DNA of 64,000 nt from Palsa-513 sp050010595 (GTDB lineage: Bacteria > Actinomycetota > Thermoleophilia > Solirubrobacterales > Solirubrobacteraceae). Numbering within the stretch: the first letter of the stretch is position 1; each line of letters opens with the position of its first letter. The stretch lies in the NCBI GenBank assembly GCA_050010595.1, contig JBEKKS010000007.1, forward strand, positions 1-64,000. The letters are read 5' to 3'. The notes beneath the pieces were generated by a model that saw only the letters and a list, made by a program, of their open reading frames with translations, had not been told where the DNA came from and made no database searches. Shown here piece after piece: positions 42,973 to 50,965 of this stretch. The translations under genes and the position numbers were made by a program.

Positions 42973-44598
42973 TTGATCTATAACCGGGCAGTGCCCACGC
43001 CGCCTGTCCAGGCGCAGCCGCGCCAGCCTCAGGCTCCGCTTCCGGAGCCGATCGCGCAAGGCGGGGCTGCATTTGACTATGTCGTGATTGGCGCTGGCGC
43101 GGCGGGCTGCGCGCTCGTCGATCGCCTCCTGAGCGGGACCTCGGGCGCGAGTGTGCTGCTGCTGGAGGCGGGTCCGACCAATGAGGTGCCGCAGATCCAG
43201 GACTTCACGCAGGCGATGTCGCTACGCGGCAGCATCTACGACTGGAACGACCAATCGCAGCCGCAAAACTGCATGGACGGCGAGCGGGTCGCGTACAACT
43301 CAGGACACGCAAACGGCGGCGGCAGCTCGATCAACGGGATGGTCTGGGTTCGCGGCAACCCCGGCGATTACGACAACTGGGCCGCGAACGGCTGCCCAGG
43401 CTGGGACTACGCCAGCCTCCTGCCCGTATTCGAGCGCGAAGAGAACTACAGCGGCCAGGGTGCCGGCCCCACACGCGGCACGAGCGGCCCCGTCAAGGTG
43501 ACCAACCAGCTCTCGAACAATCCCGTGTCGCGTGACTTCATCGACGCGATGATCCCGCTCGGCTACCCCTACAACCCGGACTACAACGCCGGCAACCAGG
43601 CTGGCGTGACCTTCACTCAGTTGAATGTCGCGCCGACGGATCCGCCGGTCTATGGCATCCGCCAGGACGCCTTCAACGCTTTTGTCGCGCCACACATCGG
43701 CGCGGCGCCGCTGACGACCGCGACGGGAACCCAAGTCCAGTACATCGGCTTCGACGGCCAGGGCAACGCCCAACAAGTGTGGTTCGCCTACGGCGGCAAC
43801 ACCTACAGCGTCGGTGTGAACCACGAGGTCATCGTTTGCGCCGGAACTCTGCGCACGCCCCAGATCCTCATGCTGTCCGGGATCGGTGACCCGAGCCAGC
43901 TCAAGTCGCTCGGCATCCCCGTGAGATACGCACAGCCGGCGGTCGGACAGAACCTCCAGGACCAGCTCATCCCGTTCGTCGTCTGGAGCATGAAGAACAC
44001 CGATCCGGGCCACTTCACGGTCATGGACAACAACGTCTTCATCGGCAGCGACGGCCCGCTCGGGGCACCCAGTTACGAGATCCAGACCTTCTACATGACA
44101 AACAACCCCGGCTTCCCGCCAAACTCGTTCGGGGTCGGCGCGATCGTCCTGCACCCGAAAAGCCGCGGCCAGGTGACGCTCGCCTCCGCGAGCTTCCTCG
44201 ATGCGCCGCTGATCCAGCCAAACCTCCTATGCGACCCCGCCGACATCGGCGCCTCGCTCACCGGACTCAAGCTTGCCCGCGCGATCGCCAACCAGTTCGC
44301 TGCCAGCACGCAATGGCTCGACAGCGAGTTCGCACCAGGACCGAACGTCATCACCGACCAGCAGCTCATCGCCTACATGGACGAGACGGCTGTGCCCGAC
44401 TTCCACTACGTCGGCACGTGCAAGATGGGCAGCGACGCCGCTTCGGTCGTTGACCCCACCTGCCGCGTCTACGGCGTCAGCGGGCTGCGGGTTGCCGACG
44501 CGTCCATCATGCCCTTCGTCACCTCGGGCAACACGAACGCCCCCTCGATGATGATTGGCGGCCGGTGTGGCGACTTCATCGTCGCTGGAGCGCACTAG
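42973..44598 (+). CDS. GMC-family FAD oxidoreductase
   Basis: A 541-aa alcohol oxidase/dehydrogenase. It has VVIGAGAAGCALVDRLL, GGGSSINGMVWVRG, CAGTLRTPQILMLSGIG and the active-site His/Asn region DFHYVGTCKMG and SGNTNAPSMM. A Pro/Gln-rich segment of about 33 residues precedes the FAD fold and contains no signal peptide. TTG start at 42973, preceded by AGAGAGGTGA. It is not closely similar to the GMC enzyme at 9684. Substrate unknown. Confidence 0.9.
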   Translation: MIYNRAVPTPPVQAQPRQPQAPLPEPIAQGGAAFDYVVIGAGAAGCALVDRLLSGTSGASVLLLEAGPTNEVPQIQDFTQAMSLRGSIYDWNDQSQPQNCMDGERVAYNSGHANGGGSSINGMVWVRGNPGDYDNWAANGCPGWDYASLLPVFEREENYSGQGAGPTRGTSGPVKVTNQLSNNPVSRDFIDAMIPLGYPYNPDYNAGNQAGVTFTQLNVAPTDPPVYGIRQDAFNAFVAPHIGAAPLTTATGTQVQYIGFDGQGNAQQVWFAYGGNTYSVGVNHEVIVCAGTLRTPQILMLSGIGDPSQLKSLGIPVRYAQPAVGQNLQDQLIPFVVWSMKNTDPGHFTVMDNNVFIGSDGPLGAPSYEIQTFYMTNNPGFPPNSFGVGAIVLHPKSRGQVTLASASFLDAPLIQPNLLCDPADIGASLTGLKLARAIANQFAASTQWLDSEFAPGPNVITDQQLIAYMDETAVPDFHYVGTCKMGSDAASVVDPTCRVYGVSGLRVADASIMPFVTSGNTNAPSMMIGGRCGDFIVAGAH

Positions 44599-44635
44599 CA
44601 GAGCGATCCGCAGTCTGCACCGCGTGGAGGCGGAC

Positions 44636-45031
44636 TCACGCCTGCGTCGGGTGGTACCCCTTGCCTCGCTTCTCGAGTTTCCCATCCTTCAGAAGCTCCG
44701 GCACGACTCGGTATAGGTAATTCGGCTTGATCTTCAGCCGCTGCGCGAGATCACCGATCGTGATCCCCGGCTGCTCGTGCACGAGCCCCAGGACTTGCTG
44801 TGCGCGCACACCCGATCCACGTGGCCGGCCAGGCCGGCCCGTCGTCCCGGCGCTTGACCGGGGCACAGTCCGTCGTGCCCGCGGCGGGGTCGCCTGCCCC
44901 GGACGGGAGCCACCAGCACCCTTGAGCGCCTCGAGCGCGTGACGAAGGCGCCCGTGCTCCTCGATCAACGGCTCGATCTCACGAATCCGCTGCTCCAGGT
45001 CGCTGCGCAGCGTGCTCAAAGTGTCAGCCAT
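44636..45031 (-). CDS. Coiled-coil/AT-hook/winged-helix protein
   Basis: A 131-aa protein with an N-terminal coiled coil (LSTLRSDLEQRIREIEPLI), a basic middle with an AT-hook-like GRPGRPRGSG, and a C-terminal winged helix (GITIGDLAQRLKIKPNYLY, KLEKRGKGYHP). Likely a small DNA-binding or nucleoid-type protein. ATG 45031 preceded by GGAGGG. Converges with the GMC gene and diverges from the VapBC-like pair. Confidence 0.8.
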   Translation of the reverse strand: MADTLSTLRSDLEQRIREIEPLIEEHGRLRHALEALKGAGGSRPGQATPPRARRTVPRSSAGTTGRPGRPRGSGVRAQQVLGLVHEQPGITIGDLAQRLKIKPNYLYRVVPELLKDGKLEKRGKGYHPTQA

Positions 45032-45146
45032 ATCGCCCTCCGAGTAGTAAATGCGTCATTGGCACAAAAACCTAGTCGCCACCGGCGAGCGCCATCGCGC
45101 GCCGACTGCCGCCGACGCTCAGCGCTAGCAGGCGGGCTACAGTTGT

Positions 45147-45182
45147 TAGTGACTAGTGACTGCCGTCGCGTGACGCTTGACA
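45147..45182 (+). promoter_or_regulatory. Tandem 7-bp repeat and -35-like box before the toxin-antitoxin pair
   Basis: TAGTGAC occurs twice in tandem (45147-45160), followed by TTGACA at 45177-45182; no good -10 is seen. Antitoxins of this type usually autoregulate at such repeats. Confidence 0.3.
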
Positions 45183-45232
45183 CGCCGTGCCGCTGGCGCA
45201 AAACTCGGCGACGTCACGGTTACTCGCTCAGT

Positions 45233-45448
45233 ATGACTAGTCGAGTGGGCCCGAAAGGGCAGGTCGTGATCCCGAAGGCGATCCGTGACCGCGTGCGGCT
45301 GCACCCCGGGGACGAGGTCGAGTTCGAGCTACGCGACGACGAGATCGTCCTGTCCGCCCGTCTACGCCCAGCCGGGCTGGGAGGACGCTTCGCACGTAGC
45401 GGAATGGCCGCCCGCCTCCTCGACGAGCGTGCCCGCGAGCCGCGGTGA
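45233..45448 (+). CDS. AbrB/MazE-type antitoxin (VapB-like)
   Basis: A 71-aa swapped-hairpin AbrB DNA-binding protein (VGPKGQVVIPKAIRDRVRL, PGDEVEFELRDDEIVL), with a C-terminal toxin-binding tail. ATG 45233 is chosen because the domain starts here; the longer frame upstream is not protein-like. It overlaps the PIN-domain gene by GTGA. It would neutralise the toxin and repress the operon. Confidence 0.88.
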   Translation: MTSRVGPKGQVVIPKAIRDRVRLHPGDEVEFELRDDEIVLSARLRPAGLGGRFARSGMAARLLDERAREPR

Positions 45449-45833
45449 GCGTCTGCCTTGACGCCTGGGCGATCCTCGCGTGGCTGGACGGCGAGGAGCC
45501 GGCACTGACGCGCATCAACGCCGTACTGGAGTCTCGACCCGTCGTCAGCTGGATCAACCTTGTCGAGGTCTACTGCCGCGTCGAACGCGACCACGGACGT
45601 GACGAGGCGGACGACACCCTGACGACTATGCGATCGTGCGTAAGCCCAGACCTACCCGGAACCGCTCGCATGATCGATGTCGCGCGGCTCAAGGCGCGCA
45701 CGTCGATCGCGTTGGGAGACTGCTTCGCCGCGGTCACCGCGGCCGCCCACCGCCTCACGCTGCTGACAGCGACCCGGAGCTCCTCGACCTCCCCGACGCG
45801 CCCTGTCAGCTAGAAGATCTCCGAGCGCAGTAG
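45445..45833 (+). pseudogene. PIN-domain toxin (VapC-like), frameshifted at the C-terminus
   Basis: The PIN fold is intact for the first roughly 110 residues: LDAWAILAWLDGEEP (first Asp), INLVEVYCRVE (Glu) and ALGDCFAAVTA (Asp). At LLTATRSSS (about 45767-45783) the frame goes wrong: a +1 shift restores DPELLDLPDAPCQLEDLR, the expected family C-terminus, ending at 45833. As read, the gene stops at 45813 with a scrambled tail and loses the last acidic position of LLTGDPEL. A missing G within ACAGCGACC would explain it. Could be a real mutation or a base-call error. Confidence 0.78.
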
Positions 45834-46060
45834 CCAGTTCTCGCATCGCACTTCTCCACCACCGCTTGCGCATTAGCGCGGTAGCGACAGCACGGCCCTC
45901 TTGTGGGTCGCGTGACTCCTTCAGCCCGGCAAAGCGACAGCGCGGACGTGGTCCTGGATGGCTCGCTGCCTGTGAGCGATGGGTGCTCGCCGGCCGCCCG
46001 GCGGGATGGGCTGGGGTTGATCGTCAGCGTTCCGACGGCCGGGAGGTGCCGCTGACACGA

Positions 46061-47275
46061 TCAGCCTGGCTGTGGGGCGGCGGGTGCTTCGGTTGTCTGA
46101 GTGCTGGTGCTCGGGTTGAAGCGCCGGCTGCAGGGGATCGTCACCGTGACGGATAGGCCGCCGTCATCGCGGGGTTGGGCGGTGGCGGTGCCGCCGTGGA
46201 TCGCGGCGATGGACGAGACGATCGTCAGGCCGAGTCCGAAACCGTCATGGGATGTGCGGTCGTTGAGCCGCTGGAACGGCTGGAAGATGCGCTCGGCATC
46301 GGCCGCGGTGACGTGTGGACCGGTGTTGGCGATCGTCAGCTCGCTGTCGCCCGCCGCGGTGCGGGTGCTGATCCAGATGTCACCGGCGGCGCGGTTGTAG
46401 CGGACCGCGTTATCGAGCAGGTTGGCAATGAGACGTTCGGCCAAGACTGGATCGCCAGATAGGACGGCGGGCTCGAGCGTGGCGTGCACTCGCAGGTCGC
46501 CCAGATCAGTGCTGTCGATGAGGTCTTCGGTGACCGCGGCGAGGTCGACCTCCTCGTGCACGGTGAGCCCGCGTTCGTTGCGTGCGAGGATGAGCAGCGC
46601 GCTGATCAGGCGCTCGGCGTGATCCACCTCGGCGCGAATGTCCGCCGCCATACCACGCAGGTCGTCGGGCGTGCTGTCCGGGTTGTCCAACACGACGTCG
46701 ATGCTGGCGCGCATGACGGCAAGCGGGGTGCGCAGCTCGTGGGAAGCGTTGGCGATGAAGCGCTGCTGACCCTCGAATGCGGCTTGGAGCCGGTCGAGCA
46801 TCTGGTCGAACGTCTCAGCCAGTTCGCGAAGCTCGTCGCGGGGACCGCGTGGCGCGACCCGCGCAGAGAGGCTGCGCTCGGAGGCAGCGCGCGCGGCCGC
46901 CGTGATCAAGTGCACCGGGCGTAGCGCACGCCCGGCGATGATCCAGCCGAGAATCGCGGCGAGCGCGCTGACGCCGGCAAGCGTGATCAGCGAGTACTGC
47001 AGCAGGTGCGACAGCGTGAGGTCACGCTGATGTTGTGCACCCAGAAGCTGGAAGATGCACTGGGCCATCAGCAGCTTGTTGGGGTGTGCGCTCGGCTGCT
47101 CGGAGCGACACAGCGCTCCGATGCTGGCGGGAATGCCGCTACGGGAGGAAGGGCGCGCGCCCAGTACCGGGGCTCCGAGCTGCGCTACAAGGATGTAGCT
47201 GACTGCCACCACGACTGCCCCGCACACGGCAAACAGGCCGATATAGAGCAGGGTGAGGCGGGCCCGGACCGTCAA
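46061..47275 (-). CDS. Two-component sensor histidine kinase
   Basis: A 404-aa membrane kinase: first membrane segment at about 7-30, an extracytoplasmic loop of about 75 residues with two Cys (LCRSEQ and QCIFQLL), a second segment (LITLAGVSALAAILGWII), HAMP (GRALRPVHLIT), HisKA with phospho-His in ASHELRTPLA, and an ATPase domain (NLLDNAVRYN, DGFGLGLTIV). The start is TTG 47275 with GAGGCG 8 nt upstream, 11 nt after the regulator stop. It pairs with the response regulator upstream. Confidence 0.92.
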   Translation of the reverse strand: MTVRARLTLLYIGLFAVCGAVVVAVSYILVAQLGAPVLGARPSSRSGIPASIGALCRSEQPSAHPNKLLMAQCIFQLLGAQHQRDLTLSHLLQYSLITLAGVSALAAILGWIIAGRALRPVHLITAAARAASERSLSARVAPRGPRDELRELAETFDQMLDRLQAAFEGQQRFIANASHELRTPLAVMRASIDVVLDNPDSTPDDLRGMAADIRAEVDHAERLISALLILARNERGLTVHEEVDLAAVTEDLIDSTDLGDLRVHATLEPAVLSGDPVLAERLIANLLDNAVRYNRAAGDIWISTRTAAGDSELTIANTGPHVTAADAERIFQPFQRLNDRTSHDGFGLGLTIVSSIAAIHGGTATAQPRDDGGLSVTVTIPCSRRFNPSTSTQTTEAPAAPQPG

Positions 47276-47286
47276 GCGTGGGCGCC

Positions 47287-47931
47287 TCAGATGCGGTACC
47301 CCTTGCCGACGACGGTGTCGATCAGCGGTGGGTCGCCGAGCTTGCGCCGCAGGCGGGTCATCGTCACCGCGACGATGTTGCTGAACGGGTCGACGTTGAT
47401 ATCCCACACGTGCTCGAGCAACTCCTCCGCGCTCACCAGCGCGCCGTCGGCAGCCGCGAGCATCTCGAGGATCCCGAACTCCTTGCGAGTCAACGAAAGC
47501 GAGCGGGATCCGCGGCTTGCGCGGTGCCGGGCGCGATCCACCTCGAGGTCGCCGCGGTGCAAGACCGGCGATACCGACGGCGCCCGGCGAGACAGTGTCC
47601 GCACACGCGCGACCAGCTCCGCGAACGCAAACGGCTTACCGAGGTAATCGTCCGCTCCCAGCTCCAACCCGTCGACCCGGTCATAGAGAGCGGCAGCGGC
47701 GGTGAGCATGAGGATCCGTGGCCCAGAGCCGGCAAGCGTCCGGCAGACCCTGTCGCCGTGCACGACCGGAAGGTCGCGGTCGAGCACGATCACGTCATAG
47801 GCCGTCAGGCCCGCGGCGTCCAGCGCCGTCGCGCCGTCGTAAACGGCGTCCACAGCCATCCCGGCCTGGCGCAGCCCCTCAGCGATCCGGCCGGCCAGCG
47901 TCTCATGGTCCTCGACCACCAGCACACGCAT
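47287..47931 (-). CDS. OmpR-family response regulator
   Basis: A 214-aa regulator: receiver domain with MRVLVVEDHE and phospho-Asp in VIVLDRDLPV, a Lys in GKPFAFAELVAR, and a C-terminal OmpR/PhoB winged helix (LTRKEFGILEMLAAADGALV, VTMTRLRRKLG). ATG 47931 is chosen because the receiver starts here. The divergent region upstream holds nested inverted repeats that could be its target. Confidence 0.93.
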   Translation of the reverse strand: MRVLVVEDHETLAGRIAEGLRQAGMAVDAVYDGATALDAAGLTAYDVIVLDRDLPVVHGDRVCRTLAGSGPRILMLTAAAALYDRVDGLELGADDYLGKPFAFAELVARVRTLSRRAPSVSPVLHRGDLEVDRARHRASRGSRSLSLTRKEFGILEMLAAADGALVSAEELLEHVWDINVDPFSNIVAVTMTRLRRKLGDPPLIDTVVGKGYRI

Positions 47932-47954
47932 CCCACCCAGTATCCCCGGCCGCG

Positions 47955-47993
47955 GTGACATCTGTACAACATCGCCGGCAGCGGTGTTGTCAC
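47955..47993. promoter_or_regulatory. Nested inverted repeats between response regulator and secreted protein
   Basis: ACAACA (47966-47971) pairs with TGTTGT (47985-47990), and outside this GTGACA (47955-47960) pairs with TGTCAC (47988-47993). Candidate response-regulator binding site controlling both directions. Confidence 0.4.
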
Positions 47994-48191
47994 GCGCCGG
48001 GGAGTAGAGATGCGACATGAGACGAACCGCGGGCATGAAGCCGATCCCCTCGGGGAGATGCCGCCAGCAGCGTCTGACAATGCCGCGGCAACCACCACCA
48101 TGGGCAGGACCATTCCGCCAGGCTGCGCGCCGTCCTCGCCGGACGCTGACGCTGGCAGCCAACACGACCACCCAACCCTGAGGAGAGCGTG

Positions 48192-48749
48192 ATGAACGAC
48201 AGCCCGCGCGTCATGTGTCGGTGCCGGCGGTCATGGCCGAGCAGGGCGAGAACCGTCACCGCCATCATCGCCACGGCCGGCCTGGCTCTGCCGGTCGCGG
48301 CATCCGCCAGCAGCCAGTCATCGAACCTCCGCAAGGCGCTCGCGTACTCACACTGCATGCGCTCCCACGGCGCGCCGGCCTTCCCCGACCCCACCAGCAG
48401 CGGAGCGATCCCCAAGATCAGCCAGCAGGAACTCAACAATCCCCAGTTTCAGGCGGCCGAGAGAGCGTGCCAGAAGCTGCTGCCGCCCGGCAGCGACGAC
48501 CAGTTTCCCCCGGGCGAGGTGCAGCAGCTGCGGATCGGCATGCTGAGATTCAGCCGCTGCATGCGCTCCCACGGGGTGTCGAACTGGCCTGACCCAACCA
48601 CCGACCCGGAGGGCCGCCCCGAGTTCCCGTTAGAGAATGTGCCCGACACGAACCGGCAGTACTGGCACTCGCCACAGATCACTCAAGCGGAGGGCGAATG
48701 CCAGCAGCTGCTTCCCAGCGCGCTGGGCGGGATCCCGATTGGCATGTAA
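48192..48749 (+). CDS. Secreted twin-motif protein
   Basis: A 185-aa exported protein: basic N-terminus, hydrophobic core (VTAIIATAGLALPVAASAS) as signal peptide, then two copies of a Cys-Met-Arg-Ser-His-Gly unit (SHCMRSHGAPAFPDP and SRCMRSHGVSNWPDP), each followed later by a Cys (ERACQKLLPP, EGECQQLLPS). Four Cys could form two disulfides or ligate metal or heme. The function is unknown to me; such proteins recur in this bacterial group. Start ATG 48192 with GAGGAGAG upstream. Divergent from the two-component genes, perhaps their target. Confidence 0.75.
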   Translation: MNDSPRVMCRCRRSWPSRARTVTAIIATAGLALPVAASASSQSSNLRKALAYSHCMRSHGAPAFPDPTSSGAIPKISQQELNNPQFQAAERACQKLLPPGSDDQFPPGEVQQLRIGMLRFSRCMRSHGVSNWPDPTTDPEGRPEFPLENVPDTNRQYWHSPQITQAEGECQQLLPSALGGIPIGM

Positions 48750-48834
48750 CCGGCCAACGCGTAACGTGGAGGGTCGTGACCCCCTTGCGCGAAAAGAAGT
48801 TGCGGTGGTCCCTGCAAATGGACGCTTTCCGTGA

Positions 48835-48908
48835 TGCCGGAGGAGGGACTCGAACCCCCGACACGCGGATTATGATTCCGCTGCTCTAACCGACTGAGCT
48901 ACTCCGGC
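48835..48908 (-). tRNA. tRNA-Met (CAU)
   Basis: A 74-nt cloverleaf: acceptor GCCGGAG/CTCCGGC with discriminator A, D arm AGCTCAGTCGGTTAGAGC, anticodon stem GCGGA/TCCGC with loop ATCATAA (anticodon CAT), and T arm GGGGGTTCGAGTCCC. CCA is not encoded. CAU could also be the tRNA-Ile2 precursor, but the body suits elongator Met. Confidence 0.92.
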
Positions 48909-48961
48909 GGGGGACGGAAGTGTAAAGGGATGGGGCTCCGCGGCAGCTGTAGGCTGGGTTC

Positions 48962-49078
48962 GTGAACGTCGCGTTTCTGCTGACCTGGCTGGTCATCGTC
49001 GCCGCGATTGGAAGCGCGGCGCGGCGGGGAGCAAGTCGCTTCGTGCCAGGCGTCAAGCTCGCGATCGCTTCGCTCTGA
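48962..49078 (+). CDS. Small 38-aa membrane peptide, probable
   Basis: GTG 48962 to TGA 49078 gives MNVAFLLTWLVIVAAIGSAAR and a basic tail, a single membrane segment. The stop is 4 nt before the next start. It may be a real micropeptide or leader; by-eye evidence is its hydrophobic, protein-like composition only. Confidence 0.4.
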   Translation: MNVAFLLTWLVIVAAIGSAARRGASRFVPGVKLAIASL

Positions 49079-49082
49079 GCGC

Positions 49083-49940
49083 GTGCAGCTCGTTGCCGTG
49101 CCGAACATCTCGGAAGGACGCGAGCCCGCGGTGCTCGACGCGGTGGGGGAGGCGTTTGCGCGCGAGGCGAGTCTGCTTGACCGCCACGCCGACGTCGACC
49201 ACAACCGCGCCGTCTACACGCTCGCCGGTGAGCCGGGACGTTTGTCGCAGGCGCTGCTCGACGGGGCGCGCTGCGCGGTGGCGCGGATCGACCTCGACGG
49301 CCCGCGCGGCGTTCACCCACACGTTGGCGCGCTCGACGTCGCGCCGCTCGTCTACTGGCGCGAAGAGCTGCGTGGCGCGGCCTGCGCTGAAGCGCTCGAA
49401 ACGGCCCAGCTGATCGCAGCCGAGCTCGACCTGCCCGTATTCCTCTATGGCGCGCTGGCAGGCGGCCGGACGCGAGCCGAGCTGCGTCGCGGCGGGCGGG
49501 AGGCGCTCGCGCGCCGCATCGAGAGCGGCGAGCTCGAGCCCGATTACGGGCCGCGACGGCTTCACCCGACTGCCGGCGCGACGCTCGTCGCCGCACGCCC
49601 ACCGCTCGTCGCGTTCAACGTCGAGCTCGCGCCGCCCGCCGACCTCGCGCAGGCGAAGGCGATCGCGGCAGGCCTGCGCGAGCCGGGCGTGCTTGCAGCG
49701 ATCGGCGTGACGCTGGCCTCGCGTGGCCAACTCGCGCAGGTTTCGATGAACCTCGAGCAGCCCCTCTCGCTGTCACTTGGTGAGATCGTGGCGCTCATCG
49801 AGGCGCGCGCGGAGGTGGCGGCGGCGGAGATCGTCGGGCTCGTGCCGGCAGCCGCGCTCGACGGCTTTCCGGACCGGATCGAGCTGCGCGGCTTCGACCC
49901 CGCGCGTCAGGTTGCCGAGAACGCTTTACATTTCATGTGA
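49083..49940 (+). CDS. ftcD: Glutamate formimidoyltransferase
   Basis: A 285-aa enzyme transferring the formimino group of formiminoglutamate to tetrahydrofolate (histidine breakdown). It has VAVPNISEGREP, the catalytic His region HADVDHNRAVYTLAG, GPRGVHPHVGALD and LPVFLYGALA. The cyclodeaminase domain of the fused enzyme is absent. GTG 49083 is chosen because the family begins LVAVPNISEGR. No other hut gene is near; it leads an operon toward hisS and aspS. Confidence 0.92.
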   Translation: MQLVAVPNISEGREPAVLDAVGEAFAREASLLDRHADVDHNRAVYTLAGEPGRLSQALLDGARCAVARIDLDGPRGVHPHVGALDVAPLVYWREELRGAACAEALETAQLIAAELDLPVFLYGALAGGRTRAELRRGGREALARRIESGELEPDYGPRRLHPTAGATLVAARPPLVAFNVELAPPADLAQAKAIAAGLREPGVLAAIGVTLASRGQLAQVSMNLEQPLSLSLGEIVALIEARAEVAAAEIVGLVPAAALDGFPDRIELRGFDPARQVAENALHFM

Positions 49941-49943
49941 GCG

Positions 49944-50324
49944 ATGCCGAGAGCGACGAGGCGCAGACGTTCGACGAAGCACCGCGGCAACGCCGCGGGC
50001 ATGATCGAGACACGCGGTCGTACGGGCCGCAAGCCGACCTCGGCCGAGAAGTCCGGCTCCGGTGGACGCGCCGGCGCGCCGGCGCGCGCTCGCGGCGAGA
50101 TCAAGACAAAGCGCTACGAGCGCCCGCCGACCTGGAAGAGCGCGTTCGTACGCGCGGTGATCGCCGCCGCGGTCGTCTACGCGATCTCGACGCTGGTGCT
50201 CAAGCGCCCAGTGCTCTCGAACCTGATTCTCGTCCCGGTCGTCCTGCTGATCTACGCGCCGCTCATCTATTACACGGACTTCTGGCTGTACCGCCGCTAC
50301 CAGCGCAAGCGGGCCGCTCGGTGA
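49944..50324 (+). CDS. Basic small membrane protein
   Basis: A 126-aa protein: a strongly basic first 60 residues rich in Arg/Lys/Gly, then two membrane segments (FVRAVIAAAVVYAISTLVL and LILVPVVLLIYAPLIYYTDF region), and a basic end. I do not recognise a function. It follows ftcD by 3 nt and overlaps the hydrolase GTG (GTGA). The charged N-terminus could bind nucleic acid or membrane phospholipid. Confidence 0.75.
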   Translation: MPRATRRRRSTKHRGNAAGMIETRGRTGRKPTSAEKSGSGGRAGAPARARGEIKTKRYERPPTWKSAFVRAVIAAAVVYAISTLVLKRPVLSNLILVPVVLLIYAPLIYYTDFWLYRRYQRKRAAR

Positions 50325-50965
50325 CGCAGGCGCTCGACGTCAGCACCTTCACAGTCGGAGCGTTCGCCGAGAACGCCTACCTGATCCGCTACGCCGACGC
50401 GGACCAGGCGATCCTGATCGATCCCGGTGCCGAGGCGCAGCGGCTGATCGACGAGATCGAAGCCCGCGGAGTAACGGTCGCCGCGATCCTCGTCACGCAC
50501 ACGCACGTCGACCACATCGGCGCCGTCGCGGCGCTGGCCGGCCACACCGGCGCACCCGTTTACGCGCCGCTGCTCGAACGCGACGCGCTCGTGACCGGCG
50601 AGACCGGCCTGGGTCGCGTCACGCCGCACGAGCCTGAGCACCTGCTGGCGGGCGGCGAGCAGCTCGAGCTTGCGGGCCTGCCGATCGACGTCCGCTTCAC
50701 GCCCGGCCACAGCGCCGGCCATCTCACGTACGCGATTCCGTCGGCCGCTGCGATCTTCTGCGGTGACGTGCTGTTCGCCGGCTCGGTCGGCCGCGTCGAC
50801 CTTGCGGGTGGCGACTGGCAGACGCTGCTGGCGTCGATCGCGCAGCTGCTCGAGCGCTATCCGGGAGAGACGGTCGTGCACCCGGGCCACATGTCGACGA
50901 CGACCCTCGCCCGCGAACGCGAGACGAACCCGTTCCTCAGCGAGCTGCGCTCGCTGCCGGCGTGA
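50321..50965 (+). CDS. Glyoxalase II-like metallo-beta-lactamase hydrolase
   Basis: A 214-aa MBL-fold hydrolase with an intact metal motif THTHVDHIG, then a His in TPGHSAGHL, Asp in FCGDVLFAGS and His in VVHPGHMSTT. This matches the YcbL/hydroxyacylglutathione hydrolase-like group. GTG at 50321 overlaps the membrane-protein stop, and its end overlaps hisS. Gene order MBL hydrolase-hisS-aspS is common in bacteria. Contrast with the altered MBL proteins at 16317-18007. Confidence 0.9.
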   Translation: MTQALDVSTFTVGAFAENAYLIRYADADQAILIDPGAEAQRLIDEIEARGVTVAAILVTHTHVDHIGAVAALAGHTGAPVYAPLLERDALVTGETGLGRVTPHEPEHLLAGGEQLELAGLPIDVRFTPGHSAGHLTYAIPSAAAIFCGDVLFAGSVGRVDLAGGDWQTLLASIAQLLERYPGETVVHPGHMSTTTLARERETNPFLSELRSLPA

